DNA from: Thermoplasmata archaeon | GTDB taxonomy: Archaea > Thermoplasmatota > Thermoplasmata > Thermoplasmatales > Thermoplasmataceae | Assembly (NCBI GenBank): GCA_021797555.1 | Contig: JAJZZM010000001.1 | Span: 1-64,000 of the forward strand | Direction of reading: 5' to 3' | DNA length: 64,000 nt | In this document: positions 63,558 through 64,000 of the stretch, in pieces | Numbering within the stretch: the first letter of the stretch is position 1 | Layout of the letters: each line of letters opens with the position of its first letter | Notes under the pieces: model-generated | What the model was told of the DNA's origin: nothing | Database searches by the model: none | Seen by the model: the letters and a program-made list of their open reading frames with translations, nothing else | Program-made: the position numbers and the translations under genes

Positions 63558-64000
63558 TTCCTGTTTCAGAACCAGACATATCTGAAAAAGAAATAGATTA
63601 TGTTACTGATGCTGTAAGGTCTGGGTGGGTTAGCTCCCATGGAAAATATATTGATGAATTTGAATCAAAATTTTCCAAATTTATTGGGACAAAATATGGT
63701 TTAACTGTATCAAATGGAACTGCGGCTTTACATCTGGCATTATCGGCACTTGGCATAAAAAATGGTGATGAAGTTATAGTACCCGATTTAACATTCATAA
63801 GCCCTGTTAATGCTGTTTTATATAATAATGCAACGCCGGTTTTATGTGACGTGACAAAAAAAGACTGGTGCATTGACACAGATAAAATAGAATCGTTGAT
63901 TAATAATAAAACAAAGGCAATAATAGCAGTGCATTTATACGGAAATTCGGCTAATATGGATAAATTAATGGAAATAAAGAAAAAATATAATTTATATTTA
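63554..64000 (+). CDS. DegT/DnrJ/EryC1/StrS aminotransferase (truncated at window edge)
   Basis: MIPVSEPDISEKEIDYVTDAVRSGWVSSHGKYIDEFESKFSKFIGTKYGLTVSNGTAALHLALSALGI; open to base 64000. Confidence 0.9.
   Translation, partial: MIPVSEPDISEKEIDYVTDAVRSGWVSSHGKYIDEFESKFSKFIGTKYGLTVSNGTAALHLALSALGIKNGDEVIVPDLTFISPVNAVLYNNATPVLCDVTKKDWCIDTDKIESLINNKTKAIIAVHLYGNSANMDKLMEIKKKYNLYL

Overview
AT-rich archaeal chromosome segment. Gene content (thermopsin-like and S53 acid proteases, tricorn-type M1 aminopeptidase, RPA plus RPA-associated protein, split GcvP, Sm/Hfq-like protein) suggests an acidophilic Thermoplasmatales archaeon, possibly Picrophilus; this assignment is an inference only. Roughly 2-40 kb is mostly housekeeping and metabolic: hemA, nadE, an SHMT-like gene, a TldD/TldE pair, Sua5/YrdC, an RPA operon, an ABC sugar-type transporter with a fused permease, gcvPB/gcvPA and four tRNA genes. 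Roughly 41-64 kb is an accessory island: seven glycosyltransferase-like loci (one a multiply frameshifted pseudogene), a zinc-ribbon methyltransferase, a giant S53 protease, a VapBC-type toxin-antitoxin pair, and gmd plus a DegT-type aminotransferase at the right edge. The island and the 28-33 kb region hold many decayed mobile elements: one IS of about 869 bp with recognisable inverted ends, a truncated second copy lying inside a broken membrane-protein gene, TnpB-like and IS3-OrfA-like relics, and other transposase fragments. No CRISPR array or rRNA was seen. The best candidates for follow-up are a left-edge operon (zinc ribbon, Hfq-like, small unknown proteins, winged helix) at the 3' side of tRNA-Asp, the glycosylation island with its paralogous glycosyltransferases, a secreted protein with three tandem SnoaL/NTF2-like repeats, and a single-chain MalF-MalG-like permease. 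All family calls come from reading motifs by eye; no database search was run.
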